Assembly: GCA_021737205.1 (NCBI GenBank)
Contig: JAIPEK010000078.1
Location: 1-8,786 of the forward strand
Reading direction: 5' to 3'
From: Desulfarculaceae bacterium
GTDB taxonomy: Bacteria; Desulfobacterota; Desulfobacteria; Desulfobacterales; Desulfobacteraceae
DNA length: 8,786 nucleotides
Shown here: positions 5,940 to 8,786 of the stretch, piece by piece
Layout: each line of letters starts with the position of its first letter
Position numbering within the stretch: position 1 is the first letter of the stretch
Translations under genes and position numbers: made by a program
The notes under the pieces: generated by a model
Seen by the model: the letters and a program-made list of their open reading frames with translations, nothing else
Databases searched by the model: none
Told to the model about the DNA's origin: nothing

Positions 5940-7151
5940 ATGAACGAAAAACAGCCAAAAAACAGAAGGGACCCGGACAAAACCATAGAGGTGCTGTTTC
6001 GGATCTCTGACGCCGTGAGCAACACCCGCAACCTGGATGAACTCTACCGGGCGATTCACAAAAGCCTTGACGAAATCCTCAATGTGGACAATTTTTATAT
6101 CGCCATCCACCATGAGGACCGGGATTCCATCACCTTTCCCTACCATGTGGATGAGCAGGATGACAACCCGGATGAAATCCCCGGCTTCAGCGGCACGGCT
6201 TCTCTCACCGGCCGGGTGATCAGCGAGAGAAAGCCGCTGATCTTTTTTGAAAACGACATCGTGGAAAGCGCCAGGGCCATGAATCTGGAGCCTGTGGGAA
6301 CGGTGAGCAAAGTCTGGCTCGGCTCGCCTTTGATCATCCAGGACCGGGTCATCGGCGCGATTGTCATCCAGAGTTACAAGTCGGCAAAGGCTTACGAAAA
6401 AGAAGACCTGGAACTTTTAAACTCGATCTCACGGCATGTGGCCCTTGCAATTGAACGAAAAGAATCCGAGGACAAACTGGCCGAACAGCGGCAGGTCCTT
6501 GAAAAAATTCTGGAATCCTCGCCCGTGGGCATCGCCCTGATACAGGATAGAAAGTTCAAATGGGTGAATACCCAGATGGTGGAGATGTTCGGGTATGATT
6601 CCAAAAAAGACTTCGAGAACAAAAGCACAAAAATGATATACCCGGGTGAGAAGGAGTACGAAGCCACCGGCGGGGTTATCTACAAAAGTATGACTGCGGA
6701 AGGGTCGGCCGATTACGAGGCGGAACTGGCCAGAAAGGACGGCACCCGGTTTCCCGTGCACATCAAACTCAACTGTACAGACACGGAAGACCCCGCTGCA
6801 TGGACCATTGCCACGCTCACTGATCTTTCCCGAAAAAAGGCTGCGGAACTAGAAAAATACGAGAAAGAAAGGCTCCAGGGCGTGCTCGAGATGGCTGGGG
6901 CTGTGTGTCATGAGATCAATCAGCCGCTCCAGGCCATCATCGGATACTCGGAGCTGCTTTTGATGAATACGGAAGAAGAGCGGGCAAAAGACACGGAAAG
7001 CCTTGCCACCATCCAGTCCCAAGCCGCCCGTATCGGACAGATTACCAAAAAACTGTCCGGCATCACCCGGTACCGGACAATGGATTATTCCGGGACCACC
7101 CGAATTGTCGATATCTGGGGCGCAAGTCCGGAGGCGGTGGATGAACAGTAA
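5940..7151 (+). CDS. GAF-PAS-HisKA sensor protein lacking a HATPase domain
   Basis: This 403-residue cytoplasmic protein carries GAF (about 14-175, with the typical VWLGSPLI strand), PAS (about 183-300) and a HisKA dimerisation/phosphoacceptor helix pair (about 314-378) with H324 in the motif AVCHEINQPLQAIIGYSELL. After HisKA only ~25 residues remain (a short DY...I.DIWG tail), and no ATP-binding N, G1 or G2 boxes exist in the protein or in other frames downstream. It cannot autophosphorylate by itself. It may be phosphorylated in trans by another kinase, act as a phosphotransfer node, or regulate by dimerisation. The next gene's Shine-Dalgarno sequence overlaps its stop codon, so this is probably a settled architecture rather than a fresh truncation; I recall similar HATPase-less proteins with this tail in deltaproteobacteria. 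AGGA at 5925-5928 precedes ATG 5940. The downstream partner genes suggest it controls or senses for the radical SAM operon. Confidence 0.9.
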   Translation: MNEKQPKNRRDPDKTIEVLFRISDAVSNTRNLDELYRAIHKSLDEILNVDNFYIAIHHEDRDSITFPYHVDEQDDNPDEIPGFSGTASLTGRVISERKPLIFFENDIVESARAMNLEPVGTVSKVWLGSPLIIQDRVIGAIVIQSYKSAKAYEKEDLELLNSISRHVALAIERKESEDKLAEQRQVLEKILESSPVGIALIQDRKFKWVNTQMVEMFGYDSKKDFENKSTKMIYPGEKEYEATGGVIYKSMTAEGSADYEAELARKDGTRFPVHIKLNCTDTEDPAAWTIATLTDLSRKKAAELEKYEKERLQGVLEMAGAVCHEINQPLQAIIGYSELLLMNTEEERAKDTESLATIQSQAARIGQITKKLSGITRYRTMDYSGTTRIVDIWGASPEAVDEQ

Positions 7152-7165
7152 GGAGGTCGACAATA
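7150..7165 (+). promoter_or_regulatory. strong ribosome binding site followed by an ATA codon
   Basis: AAGGAGG (7150-7156) overlaps the TAA stop of the preceding gene and sits 6 nt before ATA at 7163-7165, which opens the radical SAM frame. The geometry is ideal for an initiation codon at 7163, whereas the first canonical start in that frame, GTG 7199, lacks a nearby Shine-Dalgarno sequence. A change of an ancestral ATG to ATA, or a base-call error, would explain this. Confidence 0.65.
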
Positions 7166-7198
7166 AGCATTTCAGAGTCTGATATCCTCACTGCGGTT

Positions 7199-8470
7199 GT
7201 GGCAAACGAAAAAGGCGAAATCTTCGATCTTCCCGGATATGCAGCAGCAGGAATGGCAGGAGAGGACGTGTATCTTCTTGCAAAAGGCGAAACCGTTGAC
7301 ATGCCGTATGCAAGCGAACTGATGATGCTTCCGGATCGATCCCCTGTCATGTATGATATAGAAACGGAAACCTTTGAAACCCTGGCCGCCAATCCATACG
7401 ATGAAACCGAAGATATTTTCCCTGTGGCTGTATTCAACTCCCCCGGATACGTCAACCGGTATTTCTGCGCCCATGTCAATGAAAGAGGGGCGCATCCCCT
7501 TCCGCTTTTTTCTTACGGGGCTGCGGGATTCGGCGGTGAGAATTTCCGATCGGCCGCAGTTCTGGTGGACTCCGAGCCGAGACAGGATTTGAGACAGATG
7601 CCCAGGGCCGATATTGACAGCGGCATCCGCCGCATGCAGGACAAATATCCGTCCAACCGCCTGATGCGGCACCTGGAAAACTGTGCACTTGTATACGGAT
7701 GCCCTGCCGGGAAAAATTTTTTTCTCAAGCGGTACGAAGCTCCGCTTCCAACCGCCCGAACGTGCAACGCCGACTGTATCGGGTGCATCTCGCTGCAGAA
7801 GGAAGGCGGAGTTCAATCCCCCCAGAACCGGATCTCTTTCACCCCTTCCGCAGAAGAAATTGCCGAAACCGCACTGGAGCATATCAAAAACGTTGAGAAT
7901 CCAGTGGTAAGCTTCGGCCAGGGCTGCGAAGGGGACCCGCTCACGGCCTTCCATTTAATCGAGCCTGCGGTCCGGATGATCCGGCAGGAAACCGGAGAAG
8001 GCACCATCAACATGAACACCAACGCAGGGTTGCCGGATAAACTGGAACATCTTCTCGACGCCGGGCTGGATTCGGTCCGCGTGAGCCTCAACTCCACGCG
8101 CAAACCCACTTACAACGCCTATTTCCGGCCCAAAGGATACAGCTTTGAGGATGTACTGAAAAGCATAGAGATTGCCGGAAAAATGAAAAAATTCGTCTCC
8201 CTGAACCTGCTCAACTGTCCGGGGTTCACAGATTCCATGCTCGAGTTCGATGCACTCAAACGGTTTCTGGCAACTTACCCGGTGCGGATGATCCAGTGGC
8301 GGAACATGAATTTCGACCCTGTGTACTACACCGAGCTTATGTTCAAGGCCGGGAGAAAGAGCCCGTCCGTGGGGATAGCCAACATGATCAAGGATATTGA
8401 AAAACTTTTTCCCCATCTCATGCACGGGTATTTCAATCCTCCCAAGGAGCGGTATGGAATCGTTTGTTAA
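7199..8470 (+). CDS. radical SAM protein of uncharacterised family
   Basis: The 423-residue product (435 if it starts at ATA 7163) carries the radical SAM iron-sulfur motif C189-x3-C193-x2-C196 (TARTCNADCIGC), so it should bind a [4Fe-4S] cluster and cleave S-adenosylmethionine. GQGCEGDPL, NMNTNAG and DSVRVSLNST blocks then follow at the positions of the SAM-binding strands of the barrel. A long N-terminal extension of about 180 residues (with FNSPGYVNRYFCA, LFSYGAAGFG and EPRQDLRQM segments) is not a B12 or SPASM domain that I recognise. The protein ends with Cys. I believe this is a conserved deltaproteobacterial family without known substrate. I give the GTG start because it is the first canonical one, but the Shine-Dalgarno sequence favours 7163. 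The stop overlaps the next gene by 17 bp, implying translational coupling and joint function with the HMGL-like enzyme. Confidence 0.88.
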   Translation: MANEKGEIFDLPGYAAAGMAGEDVYLLAKGETVDMPYASELMMLPDRSPVMYDIETETFETLAANPYDETEDIFPVAVFNSPGYVNRYFCAHVNERGAHPLPLFSYGAAGFGGENFRSAAVLVDSEPRQDLRQMPRADIDSGIRRMQDKYPSNRLMRHLENCALVYGCPAGKNFFLKRYEAPLPTARTCNADCIGCISLQKEGGVQSPQNRISFTPSAEEIAETALEHIKNVENPVVSFGQGCEGDPLTAFHLIEPAVRMIRQETGEGTINMNTNAGLPDKLEHLLDAGLDSVRVSLNSTRKPTYNAYFRPKGYSFEDVLKSIEIAGKMKKFVSLNLLNCPGFTDSMLEFDALKRFLATYPVRMIQWRNMNFDPVYYTELMFKAGRKSPSVGIANMIKDIEKLFPHLMHGYFNPPKERYGIVC

Positions 8471-8786
8471 AACCATCGACGAGACGATCCGGGAAGGCAT
8501 GCAGCACAGGGGACTTGTGTTTTCATATGAACAGCGGCTGGAGATGGTCGAGTTCATGGAAACCTTGGGGATAGACGTATGCCAGGCCGGGTATCCGCCG
8601 GCCCATTCTTCTGAGCGGGAAGCCGTCAAAAATCTGAACGAAGCCTGCCGCAGGTGCGGGTACCGGATCGGGATCGCCGGGATGGGCCGGGCGGTGCGAA
8701 AGGACGCCGAATGTCTTCTTGAAACGGGCATTCCACATTTCCACCTCCATTTTCATGTCAAGGAATCATTTGAACCGGATCGAATC
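8454..8786 (+). CDS. HMGL-like / isopropylmalate-synthase-type (DRE-TIM) enzyme, partial at the window edge
   Basis: The first 111 residues are present and the frame is open to the window end. Residues 9-17 (DETIREGMQ) match the D-x-T-[LI]-R-E-G-x-Q signature of the DRE-TIM metallolyase family (isopropylmalate, homocitrate and citramalate synthases, HMG-CoA lyase). In these, the first Asp binds the divalent metal and the Arg is catalytic. The following helix and strand (EQRLEMVEFMETLGIDVCQAGYP) fit the LeuA-type barrel. Residues 95-101 form an alternating run H-F-H-L-H-F-H that I do not associate with the family at this position. ATG 8454 has AAGGAG at 8444-8449. The start overlaps the radical SAM stop, indicating coupled translation. 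The family covers Claisen condensation and retro-aldol lyase reactions; with the C-terminus missing, the substrate cannot be told. Confidence 0.85.
   Translation, partial: MESFVKTIDETIREGMQHRGLVFSYEQRLEMVEFMETLGIDVCQAGYPPAHSSEREAVKNLNEACRRCGYRIGIAGMGRAVRKDAECLLETGIPHFHLHFHVKESFEPDRI

Noticed and set aside
1..8786. tRNA, rRNA, CRISPR arrays, insertion sequences or phage genes
   Set aside because: I scanned for clover-leaf-like tails, regularly spaced repeats, transposase motifs and terminal inverted repeats and found none.

Overview
The window looks like a chromosomal signal-transduction region of an anaerobic Desulfobacterota-type bacterium (a sulfate-reducing deltaproteobacterial lineage is my best guess). 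This rests on the moderate GC content, the dense set of cytoplasmic PAS/GAF/REC kinases, a C-terminal Cys4 motif I associate with that group, and the radical SAM family at the right end. The assignment is inference; no rRNA or marker gene is present.

Layout, left to right. Positions 1-401 are AT-rich and apparently non-coding, with a possible promoter near the end. Positions 402-1516 hold the broken remains of a CheB/CheR fusion sensor: an intact-looking CheB methylesterase domain, a one-base frameshift at an A6 tract, the SAM-binding core of CheR, then an abrupt join to the last ~25 residues of a GGDEF domain. Positions 1645-4119 encode an 824-residue cytoplasmic hybrid histidine kinase (REC-GAF-PAS-HisKA-HATPase-REC), preceded by a promoter whose -10 sits in a perfect 7-bp palindrome. 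Convergent to it, 7 bp away, is a 212-residue stand-alone cobalamin-binding protein (4127-4765, minus strand) with the Wx9EH and ExHxxG motifs of CarH-type B12 photoreceptors but no DNA-binding domain. After 457 bp without a gene come a PAS-coiled-coil-Cys4 protein (5223-5846) and a GAF-PAS-HisKA protein lacking an ATPase domain (5940-7151). The latter is tightly followed by a radical SAM protein (7199-8470, possibly starting at an ATA codon at 7163), which overlaps by 17 bp a DRE-TIM/HMGL-like synthase gene cut by the window edge (8454-8786).

How the genes may work together: one complete kinase, one kinase-like protein without an ATPase domain, a possible B12 light or corrinoid sensor and a PAS protein lie side by side, and none of the visible proteins has a DNA-binding or other transcriptional output domain. 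The most intriguing features are the CarH-like B12 module beside a hybrid kinase, and the physical linkage of the ATPase-less kinase to a radical SAM / HMGL-type enzyme pair of unknown product. A functional circuit joining them is a hypothesis, not something the sequence proves.
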